Below, piece after piece: positions 12,313 to 35,662 of a DNA stretch of 64,000 bases. Position 1 is the first letter of the stretch. Every line of letters begins with the position of its first letter. Source of the stretch: Nannochloropsis oceanica (lineage: Eukaryota; Sar; Eustigmatophyceae; Eustigmatales; Monodopsidaceae). Made by a program: the position numbers and the translations under genes. The stretch is from NCBI GenBank assembly GCA_004519485.1, contig CP038133.1, positions 950,830 through 1,014,829 of the forward strand, written 5' to 3'. The notes under the pieces were generated by a model. The model did not search any database, was not told the DNA's origin, and saw only the letters and a program-made list of their open reading frames with translations.

Positions 12313-12735
12313 GTACGAGCGAACTAGGGCAGAGTAAGGCAATTATCCGGTTACCGTGACAACGTGAATGTCCACCTTTTCTGATGCTTGACGTTTTTTA
12401 GTGCGTATCCTTGTCCGACGACTTGTTGCATAATTTCAGCCTGAGCCAGAGAGAAAAAGCGTCGAGCGACCGTTTCACCCCATGTTCCATGTTCCATGGT
12501 ACGCCATAATACAACAACCTTCTTTGCATGCTATTGGACGGTCGCTTGATCCTTTGTTGCTTGCAAGGCTTTCGCCTTGTCGTGTTCACAAAAGACCATG
12601 GAGCCCTGGTCATCGAGGTCATATAACTTGTACAAGCACACGTACTGATCTCAAGTTTGGCCCATCCCACCCACAGGATCGCCCTTCGAGCTGCATCCCT
12701 TACCGCGCCAGAGCGTTCGATACCAAGCCAGCACT
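12313..12735. promoter_or_regulatory. Divergent spacer, kelch gene and HMG-box/ankyrin gene
   Basis: About 420 bases separate two start codons that face away from each other, making this a probable shared promoter region. No arrays, TATA box or known motif stand out. The first kelch exon could extend into it. Confidence 0.45.
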
Positions 12736-13305
12736 ATGCCCGCTTCCTCTTCATCTCCTCTCCCTCGCTGTCCTCTTCGTCGCCGCGGTCTCAATCCCTC
12801 CTCTGTCTCAGCTTCTTCTCCCGACCTCTCCTCCTCTTCCCTCCCTACACCCCGACCCACCGACTGGATCCCAGACCTAGAAGTCCTTCACACACGCTAC
12901 ACAGCCCCTCGTCCTCCCTGCTCCCCATACTTCCTCTTCTGTCTCGACCAAAAAGAGGGGGTGCGTGCCACCCTTCCCGGTGGAGGGGGGCGAGACAGGG
13001 ACCCCCGTGCTGTGATCGTCCGCTTGAAAGAACTATGGAAAACTTGTCCAGACGCCCAACGAGCCGTCTATGTCACCAAGGCCATGTGGGACCGCGAAAG
13101 ATATAGTCGAGAATTAGATGGGTGGAAGCAGGCCGAGGCAGGAGCAAGGCGGAGGGAGGGAGGGAGGGAGGAAGTTTGGATGGGGGGGCATTGTCCTCCG
13201 AGGGGGATGATGGAGCCAAGCTCGCCATCGCCGCCCGCGAGAAAAGGCAATGAGGAGGAGGGATGGGGTGACAGAGGTGCTGGACAAGGGCAGAATCAAA
13301 ACCAC

Positions 13306-13339
<34 letters not shown>

Positions 13340-13887
13340 CTTTGATCGCGTGTGCCAAGGAGGGGGACCTGAAGGGATTGCAGAGGGTGCTAGGGTGGGG
13401 AGGGGGGCAGGGAGCGAGGGAGGAAGGGAAGGGGCATGGCGAAGGGGTCGTGGATATAGATGCATGGGATGAGATGGAGGGGCTGACGCCATTATTGGCC
13501 GCGACATTATGGTCGGATTACGCAACAGTGGATTTGTTAATGTCTTCCTCCCCCTCCCCCTCCCCCTCCTCCTCCTCCTCCTCCTCCTCCTCCTCCTCCT
13601 CCTCCTCCTTCTCGTCGGCGTCCTTACACGGAGTGAGGGGAGGGACGACAACAATAATGACAACACCAACATCAACAGCAGTCATAGAGGGAAGGGGAGG
13701 ACGAGGGGCCGACCCCCGGGTGGGCACGCCGTTTGGAGGCATTACGCCCTGCCATGTGGCGGCTTTAAAGGACCCATCCATGTTGCTCGTTCTCTTGGAC
13801 CATGAGTGCACTGGTGGAAGCTGCAGCACTAGCAGTAGTAGCAGCAGCAACAGCAGCAGCTACTTTACGGCCGGCATCAGTAGCAGT

Positions 13888-13936
<49 letters not shown>

Positions 13937-14573
13937 GCCGCAATAAGAACGAGACAAGTGCTCCCCCTGTTTCCCCCGACCAACCACTATCTCCTTCCTC
14001 CACCCCCATCTCCCTCCTCCCCTCCCTCCTCTCCGCCCTGGACTCCGACGGTCGCTCCCCGCTGCACTACGCGTGTTTGGGGGGAAACCCGCTCTGTGTC
14101 TCCATCCTTCTTGACCGAGGGGCAGGGCGGGAGGGCGAGAGGGACAGGTGGGGCTTGACGCCCTTGGAGCTGGCAATTAGAGAGAGGGTGCCCGAAATAG
14201 TGGAGATTGAATCGTTGTTGCGGAGGGTGGTGGTGTTCAGAGGGAGTGAGGAAGGGAGGGAGGGAGTGGTGCCGGGAAAGGGGGTTAGGAGGGGTGAGGG
14301 AGAGAGAGGGGGGGAGGAAGGGGAGGATGACGGCCGTTTGATTTTGGAAAGGGAGCAGAAGCGGGTCAAGACAGTGAGCAGTGGGGGAGATCGAGGAGGA
14401 GGAGGAGGGATGAAGGGGGGAGAGGAAGGGAGAGAGGGAGGGAGGGAGGGAGGGGGGGGGGGCTTGTCGACGATGGTGGGGTCGTTGGCATCTTGGGCGA
14501 TGGGGAAGCCTTCCTACCTACCTACCTCCTCCTCTTCCTACAAAGCACGGCATGGCATGGGGGACTGGCGCAA

Positions 14574-14604
<31 letters not shown>

Positions 14605-15321
14605 CAGAGTAGCATCACAAGCACCTCCGCTTCTTCCTCCTTCCCTTCCTCCGCTTCTTCCTCCTTTCCTCCTTCCTCCATTGCGCTACGAATTCCCATT
14701 AACGGCAGGAGGGATAAGCCTCCTTCTGGTGCTGGGCAGGAGGGTGACAGGGAGGACGGGAGGGAGGGCGGGAGGGACGACGTATTGATCGAGACAGCGG
14801 TGTGGTGCGATGCGAGGGAAAGTCAAAAGGAGAGGGAAGCGACGAGCAGGAGGATGGAGGAGGAGAGGAGATTGGCTGAGGCCCTTATGTCTAGGCGGGA
14901 CGAGCACCATATGATGAAGAAGGAATCATTTATGTCAGGCTGGGGTCTGGGGGAGGGAGGGGGGGGGGGAGATGGGCCGCATGTGAGGACGAAGGGGAGG
15001 GAGAGGAAGACGGGAAATGCGGGGTTGTTTGCGCAGATGAGTGCGGAGGAGGAGGTGGAGGAGGGAGGGGGAGAGGGAAGGATGCTCCTGTCGAGAGTAG
15101 AAAGGGAGGAGCTGAAGGAGGGAGGGGAGGAGGGAGAACGAGGCCGCCTGATGACGGTGACGGTGGGTGCCCCAGGAGTAGACAATGGAGGGAGAGGAGG
15201 GGAGGGAGGGGGAGAGGGAGGAGAGGAGAGCTTGTTGCAGGTTTGGACGAGGCGGGGGGCGGCAGCGGCGGCGGCGGCGGTGTTGGTGACATGTGCACTG
15301 ACCTTACCGGTGTGGTTGTAG
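12736..15321 (+). CDS. HMG-box and ankyrin-repeat protein with hydrophobic C-terminus
   Basis: This is an intronless 861-residue frame. Residues about 57-131 match an HMG box: PRPPCSPYFLFCLDQKEG at the start and LKELWKTCPDAQRAVY plus AMWDRERYSREL in helices 2 and 3, with the usual Trp, Tyr and Arg-Tyr positions. A Gln run (from about residue 192) precedes ankyrin repeats. Recognisable units are ALIACAKEGDLKGLQRVLG, GLTPLLAATLWSDYATVDLL, GGITPCHVAALKDPSMLLVL, and SDGRSPLHYACLGGNPLCVS followed by WGLTPLELAIRERVPEI. The repeats are split by long Ser, Asn/Ser and Gly-rich runs encoded by trinucleotide repeats. After residue about 500 the chain is acidic and low in complexity. The last 20 residues (AAAAAAVLVTCALTLPVWL) are hydrophobic and look like a tail anchor or a buried helix. 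DNA binding is inferred from the HMG box and protein binding from the ankyrin repeats. The mix with a hydrophobic tail is odd. Confidence 0.8.
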
Positions 15322-16492
15322 TCAGAGAGGGAGGAAAAGGGAGGGAGGGAGGAGGAGTGAGGGAGGGAGATTAGTCAGCATGATGGCTTTGGATGAAAGA
15401 AAGGAAGGGAGGGCTGAGATGCTTTGCCTGGCTGTGCATACAGATGCGGGTGGACATGTGTGTTTGAGAGCCTTGAGATATCCCTAATTTAGAAACCTCG
15501 AAATAAAAAAGGAGGGGGCAAGGTGTCCCTGCGACCAGAAGGAGGGAGAGAGCGAGTAGTAGCGATTTTTGATTTTTTGAATTAGTCAAGGTCTTACAGA
15601 CTGCCTAAAGGAAGCACTGAGGAAGAACACACACAAAGTCATGCCTGTTGCCGTACGCCTCGTGCCTTCCAAACTAGGCGTCGGCTAGATTTCTGAGGTG
15701 GTAAATGTACCTACACTAAAGTCGATGAGTACTTTTCAATGGAGAAACAAAGAAAGTACTGCAGCGATCAACAAAAAGACTGTTACAACAGTCCAATTAC
15801 TTCTCCCTCATGCCCTCCCTCCCTTTGATGGTGGTGCCCATCCTCTTCTATCCTTTCGGTCATCTTCCACCTCCGCTCTCTCCCTCCTTCTTCGGCGATT
15901 GGTCAGGTGTCAGGCGATACACAAAGTCAGAAACCGACCTTGATACGCTTGTAGTGCCACCATGAATGTGTATGCCCTCCCCTCATGTTATTTGTGCCGT
16001 TCCATGCCACTGCGGCTCTTGTGGAACATCTACGGAGGGAGGGTGGCCTCAGAAAGAGAAGGAGGCAACTCATGCATTCTTCCTCCCTCCCTCATCCAAA
16101 AGAAGCGTGGACACGCCTCTGGTACGCTTCCTTGTGAGCTGGCATGGGACTTCATATTTTGTGTACAAGGCCCGCCTCTACGCAGAGACAAGCAGGTTTT
16201 GTCGAGAAGGAACTTTCCATCTCGGTGACTAACCTCTTGCCTGGGCAAAGCGAATGGGACAAGCCAATAAAAACAGGCGTGGTAGTCGGGGTCCGAATAC
16301 GAAGTACAACAGATCACCCTCTTTTCAATATCGCCCGTGCCTCAACATACATACACATGACACTCACAAAGACAGGTTAATCGACGCGCGTCCGCGTACG
16401 CTGTGTCTGCCTGGACCCTACTGGTAAGATTTTTCCCTTGCTGCCCTCTCGTCCTCTTGTAAGGCCCTCTTTCCAAGCTCTCCTACTGGTCA
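15322..16492. other. Spacer between HMG-box/ankyrin gene and Lon gene
   Basis: Both neighbours point right, so this 1.2 kb holds the 3' end of one gene and the promoter of the next. Several frames of 75-90 codons exist but look random and match nothing. No arrays longer than a few units are present. Confidence 0.45.
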
Positions 16493-19400
16493 ATGTCGGG
16501 CAGCTATAGTGGTGGTGGCCCTTCCACAGGAGGAGGCTTACCACTACCTTCTTCTTTGGTACGTATCGTTCGCTCTACTTTCCCCCGTGGATTCCTCCAC
16601 CTCACTAACACGCCCACTAACCTCCTCCCCCCATTTCCCCATCTCCCCAGCCCCTCCTCGTGATCCGAAACCGCGTTCTCTTTCCCGGGGGCCTCTTGCG
16701 TCTCTCGGTGGGGAAGACTCGATCCGTCCGCTTAATTGAGGTAAGGTGCACAGAGTAGCATAAACGAGATTCCTTCGCTTCTTCCTTTCCATACTTCATC
16801 CCCCTCTATCCATCCCTGATTCCTTTCCAAGATAGACACTCATCCCGCCCCTAAATCCTGCCCTCCCTCCCTCCCTTCGTCGTCAGGACTTCCTCGTAAG
16901 TCAGAAGCGGTCCTCCCAGCAGCACCAACATCATTCCTCCCCCCTCCCCTTTCATCGCGGGGGTCTCATTGCCGTCGCTGCCCTCTTGCCCGAGGCCAGC
17001 GAAAGCAGGGGGGATGGTAGTGGAGGAGGAGGGGGAGGGGGAGGTGGAGGAAGGGGGGGAGGCAGGGGAGATCAGCAGCAGCAACAGAAGCAGAGTCCTC
17101 GGATTGCGTCCTTTGACGACCCCCCTGTGTATGCGGTTGGATGTGCCGCCAAAGTGGTGCAGGTGAGGGAGGGAAGGAAGTCACGGCTAGAGTGACAGTA
17201 GACTCATCACACCACCCATTCATCCCCATACTATAGGTGGCACGTGCGGCGGGTACGACCCACGAGGCTTCGTTCACGTTTTCGATCCTCGTCCAAGGCG
17301 TGGCGCGAATCTGCCTTGATGGTACGGTGCATGCCCTCCCTCCCTCCCTCCCTCCCTCCCTCCCTCCCTCCCCCTCCTTCCCTTCTAATTGTGGCTTCCT
17401 GGCTCCACCCCTTTCCTCAGACTATCAGCTTTGGTCTTTGCGCCGCCTCAATCCATGTCTACAGACATCTGCATTTACATGTCCTCCCTCCCTCCCTCCC
17501 TCCCTCCCTCCCTCCCTCCCTCCCTCCCTCCCTCCCTCCCTCCCCCTCTCCAGGCCTCGTCTCTACCTCCCCCTACTTTGTAGTGCGGGTGCGGGGCATG
17601 AGCGAGCAAGGTAGTCTCGCCGACCCTCGCGTCAAGGCACTGGCCATTAACCTCAGGGATGCCACACAGGTGGGTGCCGTGCCGCCCGACCTCCCTCCCT
17701 CCCTCCCTCCCTCCCCCCCGACTTACTTCCCTGAGTCCTGGGTATCAAGGCCAATGAAGTGACTCCTGAGGTGCCGAACCGCGGCCATCACCGGAGAGGT
17801 GTCACATAGCCGTGCCCTTGACGCAGCTTCCTCCCTCCCTTCCTTCCTTACTCCCTCCCTTCTTCCCCGTCAATATTGAAGATGGGCCACCTCTTACACA
17901 CTGCCATGTGGTGTTCCTTCCTCCCTCCCTCCCTCCCTTTCTCCCCAACCACTAGGAGCTTCACAAGGCCCTCCGATCCCGTGCCACGGGCGGTCTAGAA
18001 GGTACGACAAACAGCAGCAGCAACACCAACAACCCCAACAGCAGCGCCAGCAGTGGCAACAGCAGCAAGCAGCAGCAGCAGCAGTCGCCGCAGCCCTTCC
18101 TTCCCTCAGCCCGCGAGGTGGCAGAATCGATTCAGAATGTGAGGGAGGGAGGGGGGAGGAAGGGAGGGAGGAATAAAGGAGGTGAATGAGGGAGGGAGGG
18201 AAATAGGGCGAGAGGCAGAATTGTGGAGCAATGAAATTTTATTCCTATTCGAGAAATGGAGGGAGGGAGGAAGAGAAGGAGGGAGGGAAAGAAGGGCTGC
18301 TCGCTGATACCGACACCTTCTCCGTTGTCGGTCCACACGTATGGATACCTGCCCTGACCCCAACCGTCATCTCTATCTATCTACATACACGCCTACAATA
18401 CACGCAGGCGTCTCCCTCGGCCCTGGCGGACGAGCTGGTGACCCACCTCAATGTGCCCTTGGAGGCCAAGCAACGCTTGCTGGAGGAGCCGCGGCTGGAG
18501 GCGAGGTGCGGAGGGAGGGGGGAAGGGAGGGAGGGGGAAGGAGGGAGAGAGTAGAAAGGACACTCACGTTTATATCCATCGACAGGCTGAGGGGGGCTTT
18601 GGAGCTGATTAGGGAGCAGGTGGAGATCATTAGGCTCAGCACCAAAATATCTACAGAAGTCGAAGATCGGTGCGTCCTCCTTCCCTCCCTCCCTCCCTTC
18701 CTTTTTCCCTCCATCCCTCTCGCCCATCCTGTCTACTCGTTCTAATCTTCCCTCCCTCCCTCCCTCCCTCCCCCCCCCCTCAGCCTCTCGAGCCGTCAAC
18801 GAGAGTACTATCTCCGGCAGCAGCTCAAGACCATTAAAGAGCAGCTCGGGGAGGAAGAGGACGGGAGCGAGGTACATCAACCCCCCCCTCTTTCCCTTCC
18901 TCCCTGCTTCTCTCATCCCTCCCCCTCCTCGTCTATCTGTGACCTCTGACCCCGTCTCCCTCCCTCCTTCTCTCCATCCCTCCCCCCCTCCCAACCAGGA
19001 GGACGACATGACGGAGCTCGGAAACCGTCTTAAGTCCAAACCCCTCCCTCGTGACATTCGCTTGGCCGCCGAAAAAGAACTCCGGCGGCTCAAACGGTAC
19101 GCCCTCCCTCCCTCCCTCCCTCTTTTCTCCGCCCACTCACTTCTTCCCTCCCTCCCTCCCTCCCTCCCTCCCTCCCTCGGCAGCATGCAGCCGTCCCAGC
19201 CCGAGCATAGCGTCGTCCGGAGCTACCTGGAGTGGATACTCGACCTCCCATGGGTCATGAAGGAGGAGGAGGAGGAGGATGGTATGTATGCTCCCTCCCT
19301 CCCTCCCTTCCTCCCTCCCTCCCTCCCTCCCTCCCTTGGTCTCGGGGATGGGGAGGGGGGAGAGAGAGGAGATTAAGAAAGACCGCGGAGGGACAAGAAG

Positions 19401-22039
19401 AGAAGAGTGATGAAGAAAAAGGAGGTGGGGACGTACTGAGTAGCAACCATCCCTCCCTTTCATTCTCCCTCCCTCCCTCCCTCTCTGCCTAGCCACCGCG
19501 GGCGGCAGGGCGAGCAACGGTTCGAGTCAGCGTTTGAAGGCGGCGACTGTGGACGTGGCGGCGGTGGAGGCGCAGCTTGATCGGGATCACTACGGCCTGG
19601 GGAAGGTGAGGAAGGCGGGAGGGAGGGAGGGAGGGAGGGAGGGAGGGAGGGGAGGGTATAGGGCAGCTTAAAATAATAACAGGTGAAGCTACACATTAGC
19701 CTTTATAAACACCTTAATCTATTAAAAATAATAACAGGTGAAGCGCCGCATACTCGAATACATCGCTGTCCGAGCCCTCACCCGCTCCCTCAAAGGTACG
19801 ACCCTCATTCCCTCCTTCCCTCCCTCCGTCTACTCACCCCTCCCTCCCTCCCTCCCTCCCCCCCTCCCTCCCCAGGGCCCATCCTCTGCCTGGTGGGTCC
19901 TCCGGGTGTGGGGAAGACGTCCCTCGGGCGGTCCATTGCTACTGCCCTCGGAAGGCGGTTCCAGCGGTAGGGAGGGAGGGAGGGAAGGAGAGAGGGAGGG
20001 AGGGAGGGAGGGAGGAAGGGAGCGAGAGAGGGGAACAGACAGAAGGCAGCTTTTGGTCGGGCCATGGCTGAAGTTAAAGGAGTGCTGCGGAGGGAGGGAG
20101 GGAGGGAGGGAGGGAGGGAGGGAATAGAGAAGGGAGGACACACACACGTTCACTGACCGAACCCTCCCTCCCTCCCTCCCTCCCTCCTTCCCTCCCTCCT
20201 CAGCCTCTCCTTGGGCGGCGTCCACGACGAGGCGGAGATCCGGGGCCATCGCCGCACGTACATCGGAGCCTTGCCGGGGAATATCTTGCAGTGCATGAAG
20301 AAAGCCGGTGGGTGAGAGGGAGCGAGCGAGAGAGGGGGGGGGGAGGGGCGCGGAGGAGAGTCACAGAAGTAATAATGATAACCCTAACCCTAACATGTTC
20401 TTTATTCCAATCCAATCATTTTCTAATATCAATCTAATCATCTTTCGTACACCAATCTAATCATTTTTACATTCCTCTTCTTTCAGGGACGCCGGATCCG
20501 CTCTTCCTCTTGGATGAAATCGACAAGCTCGGCTCTTCCCATCGCGGCGGCGACCCGTCTGCAGCCCTTCTTGAGGTACACCCGGTCCCTTCTTCCCTCC
20601 CTCCCTCCCTCCCTCCCTCCCTCCCTCCCTCCTTTCCTCCCTCCTTCCCTCACATCCTGCCCCCTTTCCCTCCCTCCCTCCCTCCCTCCCTCACTCAGGT
20701 CCTGGACCCCGAGCAGAACAACACCTTCACCGACCACTACCTTAACCTGCCCTACGACCTCTCCCGCGTCTTCTTCGTCGCCACAGTACGTCCTCCCTCC
20801 CTCCCTCCCTCCCTCCCTCCCTCCCTCCCTCCCTTTTTCGTGGACCCCCTCGCTTCTCTTTCTTTCATCCGTTACACACTGATCTTTCTACCATCTATCG
20901 ACCTATCCCTCCCTCCCTCCCTCCCTCCCTCCAGGCCAATCAGACCGACAGCATCCCCGAGGCCCTCTTAGACCGGATGGAGATCATCCAGCTGCCGGGC
21001 TACACCATCGACGAGAAGGTACGCCCTCCCTCCCTCCCTCCCTCCCTCCCTCCGCACCTCGCCTCCAGCCGCGGCTCCTCCATCTTATCTTCCTATCGAC
21101 CTATCCCTCCCTCCCTCCCTCCCTCCCTCTTCCTCTTTCATTCTTCAATTTGTCTCCCTCTCCTCGCCCTCCCTCGTGATTTGCCTCACATCGTCTCCTT
21201 GCCTACACCTACATCTCTCCTCTCCTCGTCCTCCCTGTCTTCTGTCCTCCCTCCCTCTCTCCCCGTCACCGAAGCCTCACTCATGCCTCCCTCCCTCCCT
21301 CCCTCCCTCTCTCCCCACCTACCTCCCTCCCTCAGGTGCATATTGCAGAGCAGTACCTCGTGCCTAAGCAGCTGGCCGCCAACGGTCTCAGCTCGCAGCA
21401 CGTCCTCGTCATGCCTCGGTAAGGAGGGAGGGAGGGAGGGAGGGAGGGAGGGAGGGAAGAAAGCTCCCTCCCTACAAAGACGATTGCGAGCTCCTGCACA
21501 AAGGGAGGGAGGGAGGGAGGGAGGGAGGGAGGGAGGGAGGGAGGGAGGGAGGGAGGGAGGGAGGGAGGGAGGGAGGGAGGGAGGGAGGGAGTGGAGGAGG
21601 ACGACCAGCTGACAGTTGTGCCCATGCGCTCACTCACTTACTTACACTCATTCACAGGGCCATCCAAAAGATCGCCACGGGCTACACACGCGAGGCCGGC
21701 GTCCGCCAGGTGTGCCTTCCCTCCCTTCCTCCCTCCCTTCCTCCCTCCCTTCCTCCTTCCCTTCTTCCTTCCCTTCCTCCCTTCTTTTTTGTGTGTCCTC
21801 CTCTCAGCCTCCCTCTTTTCCTCCCTCCCTCCCTCCCTCCCTCCCTCCCTCCCTCCCTCCCTCAGATTGAGCGGGAGCTCGCGAGCGTCTTTAGACACGT
21901 GGCAATGCAGGTCGCCACGCAGATGTCCTCCTCCTCCTCCTCCTCCTCTTCCTCCTCCTCCCCCTCTCCCTCCCCGCACGGAGAGCAGGGAGAAGAGGGC
22001 GAGATGGAGATGGGCAAAGAGACAAGGGAAAATGAAGGG

Positions 22040-22075
<36 letters not shown>

Positions 22076-23963
22076 GAAGATGAGGAGGAAGAGGAGGGGA
22101 AGGAAGAGGAGGGGATGGAACACACGTCGTTCGAGAAGGTCGTGGTTACAGAGGGAGTGCTCGGTAAGTCCCTCCCTCCCTCTTTCCCTCCCTCTTTAAC
22201 CCCCTCCCTCCCCCTCTCCTTCCCTGCATCTCTACGCACATGCCCACCCTTCCTCCCATCCCTCTTTCTCTCCCTCCCTCCCTCCCTCCCTCCCTGCGTG
22301 TAGAGGAGATTTTGGGCGCCGTGCGGTACGAGAGTGAGGCGGCCACACGCGTGTCGGTGCCGGGGGTGGTGACTGGCTTGGCCTGGAAGGTGAGGGGGGG
22401 GTGAGGAGGGAGGGAGGGAAAGAAGCTGAGATCGTGGTAGCGCGGTACAGGCGGCCGGAGGAGGGGAGTGGAGGGAGGGGGGAAGGGAGGGAAGGAGAAA
22501 AAGAGAAGAACCAGGGCAGACTTCTCAGGGCTGGCACAATCTACAGGCAACAGGCGGCGAGCTGCTGTTCATCGAATGCTCTCTCGTGCAAGGAGGAAGG
22601 GGGGCTTTGACCATCACTGGGAAGCTAGGAGAGGTGCGTGCCGAGGGAGGGAGGGAAACAAGAAAAACAAAACGGATCGTGAGAATATCTCGGGGCTTGC
22701 AACGACGCTCACCGCGTGGTCCTCCCCCCCGCTTTTCTGCTCCTTTCCCCCCTCCCTCCCTCCCGCCCGCCCTCCTCGAAACAGGTGATGAAGGAGTCCG
22801 CCTCCATTGCCATGACCTGGCTCAAGTCCAAGCTCCCTCCCCCCCCTTCCTCCCTCCCTTCCTCCACCTCCCCTTCGCTTGCCAAGGGCGGGATCGAGGA
22901 GTATGTTGGGAAGGTCATCCTTCCCCTTACTCCCACCACCGACGTTCACCTGCATGTGCCGGCTGGAGCGATTCCCAAGGTGGAGAAGGAGGGAGGGAGA
23001 AGGGGAGGGAAGGGGCGAGGGAGGGAGGGAGGGAGGGAGGGAGGGAGGGAAGACACTGGAGGGAAACACTTTTTTGTGGTTGTCCATTTTTCTTACGTCT
23101 CTCCTACCCCCCCCTCCTTAGGACGGGCCTTCGGCAGGAGTGGCGATGACGGTCGCCTTAGTCTCCCTCGTGACTGGGCGGAAGGTCAAGCCCACGATTG
23201 CCATGACTGGTAAGGAGGGAGGGAGGGAGGGGGGAGGGAGGGAGGGAGGAAGGGAAAGAGGGAGGGAGAAGGGAAGTGCCCTTCACACTCACACGCCCCT
23301 TTACTCACATACACGACGTACAGGCGAGATGACACTGCGTGGGTTGGTGCTGCCGGTGGGAGGAATCAAGGTACGTCGTTCTTCCCATGATACCCTTCCC
23401 CCCTCCCTCCTCCTCCACCTCAACCCCCCCCCTTCTTCCCTCCTTCCCTTCCTCAGGAGAAGCTCCTCGCCGCCCATCGAGGCGGCATCCGGCACGTCTG
23501 TCTCCCCGCGCGCAATGCCAAGGACCTGGTTGACCTCCCTCCTACTGTCCGCCACGACCTGACTTTCACCCTCGCTTCCTCCATTACCGACGTACTGGCC
23601 GTGGCCTTCGAACCCCCCTCCTTCCCGGCCTCCCTGCCTGCTCCTCTGCCACCTCCCTCCAGCACGGGGGGGGGGGGAGGAGAGAGAACCACTTCCCTTC
23701 CTCCTCCTGCTATGGGCGCCATGCCCGTGGCGGCGGGAGGGAGGGAGGGAGGGAGGGAGGGAGGGGAGGAGGAAGGGCTGTTTCCGTCCCACTTGGAGGT
23801 TTACCATCCCTTCTTCTCTCCCCCCGGCTCGGAATTTTATTTCCCCCAACCGGTGGGGAAGGGGACGGAGGCGGCAGGGGAGGGCGGGGACGAAGGGAGG
23901 GGGGAGGAGCAGGAGGAGGAGGGTTTGGATCTGTCCGGCCCGGTGCTTCGGAGTTTGTTGTAA
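16493..23963 (+). CDS. LON2: ATP-dependent Lon protease, peroxisomal (LONP2-like) type
   Basis: This AAA+ serine protease degrades misfolded proteins. Twenty-seven exons join in frame to about 1116 residues. The N-domain opens with [20 protein letters not shown], closest to plant/animal peroxisomal Lon, with no mitochondrial presequence. The linker helix [20 protein letters not shown] is typical. Walker A is GPPGVGKT (about 492-499), Walker B FLLDEIDK (about 556-563), and sensor-region text [15 protein letters not shown] follows. The protease domain has the catalytic Ser in DGPSAG (about S907) and catalytic Lys in LPVGGIK (about K948), so it should be active. Family length is about 850-890; the excess lies in low-complexity inserts: Gly/Gln runs in the N-domain, a Ser-then-acidic run in exon 21866-22163, and a Gly/Glu-rich C-terminal tail. 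The last residues, LRSLL, are not a canonical SKL-type peroxisomal signal, so location is uncertain. Exon 13 starts at 19738, after the second of two duplicated acceptors. Confidence 0.92.
19670..19744 (+). repeat. Duplicated 3' splice site before Lon exon 13
   Basis: A 20-base string (AAAATAATAACAGGTGAAGC) occurs at 19670-19689 and again at 19725-19744. Both copies contain CAG|GTGAAG, an acceptor plus the first exon bases. Only the second keeps the Lon frame. The first lies 55 bases upstream (not a multiple of three) and its use would shift the frame. Confidence 0.9.
20360..20486 (+). other. AT-rich intron segment with a telomere-like ACCCTAACCCTAAC
   Basis: Unlike the other Lon introns, this one ends with AT-rich DNA. 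The bases at 20381-20394 read two units of CCCTAA, the complement of TTAGGG. Below it CCAATC/CAATCTAATCAT is repeated about three times up to the acceptor at 20486. Confidence 0.6.
21503..21592 (+). repeat. (GGGA)n array in Lon intron
   Basis: About 22 near-perfect GGGA units on the coding strand lie in the intron before exon 21658-21709, after an earlier (GGGA)n run close to the donor. On the sense RNA this could form G-quadruplexes. Confidence 0.9.
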
Positions 23964-24790
23964 AGAGGAGGGGAAGGAGGGATAAAGGAGGGGGAAATCG
24001 CGGATGGTAGTACTCAAAATAATACAGAAGTAGAGAGAATGGCAAAGATGGAAAAAAAAGGAGGGAGGAAGGGAGGAAGGGAGGGAGGAAGGGAGGGAGG
24101 GAGGAGGGAGGGATTGTATGTATGTAGCTAACTAATCTTATTTAAAACTTCTATACTGAGATAGAAATGCAGACCTGCTGTAGTTGAAGAGGAAGGGAGT
24201 GAAAGAGGAAAGCGGAGGGGCATGCAGGCAGCATCTGGTTTGAACGGTTTACTCGCACCCTCCTTGAGGAGAGGTAGGGAGAGTCGAGCCATGGCCGGGC
24301 AGGAGCAGGAAGGGAAGGCAAGTGATCTACCACGAGTTGAGAGAAGAGGAGGGAAGGGAGTGAAGAGTATTTACCACTGCAGAAGGGGAGAAAAAGAAGT
24401 GACAAAAGATAACTATAAGAATAGCGGGGAGAGCCGACCGCGAAAAGAGGCAGCAGCGAATTTGGCATTTAGTTATGGCACTGCCTTTGCCTTGTCAACA
24501 TCTTGTACCGCTTCAACGAGCACTTCTCGATTGTTTCCTTGTGTAATTTCGACTGCGTGTTTAGCACGTCAGCTGGTTTAAATCTCACTCCACTATTCCT
24601 CTCTGTTCTCCTCTTCTCATCCTTCACCCTCGCACGCCTCCATGCACCCAGTCAAAGCCGTTGTTGTCGTGTGGGGTCCTTGGCTTTTTCTTTCCATCGC
24701 TTACTCCGCTGCTGCTACTGCTTCGGTAGCTGTTGCTGCTGCTTTTATACAAGACTCCATCCTCCCTCCCTCCTTCGTCCTCCCAGCCTT
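23964..24790. other. Convergent spacer between Lon and ABC transporter genes
   Basis: The 830 bases between two facing stop codons start with GGGA/GGAA runs (24060-24115) and become AT-richer. Frames on both strands look random. I find no gene. Confidence 0.5.

Positions 24791-35662
<10,872 letters not shown>

Noticed and set aside
15698-16380. Several 75-90 codon frames before the Lon gene
   Set aside because: They have random-looking composition, overlap in alternative frames and show no domain or splice support.
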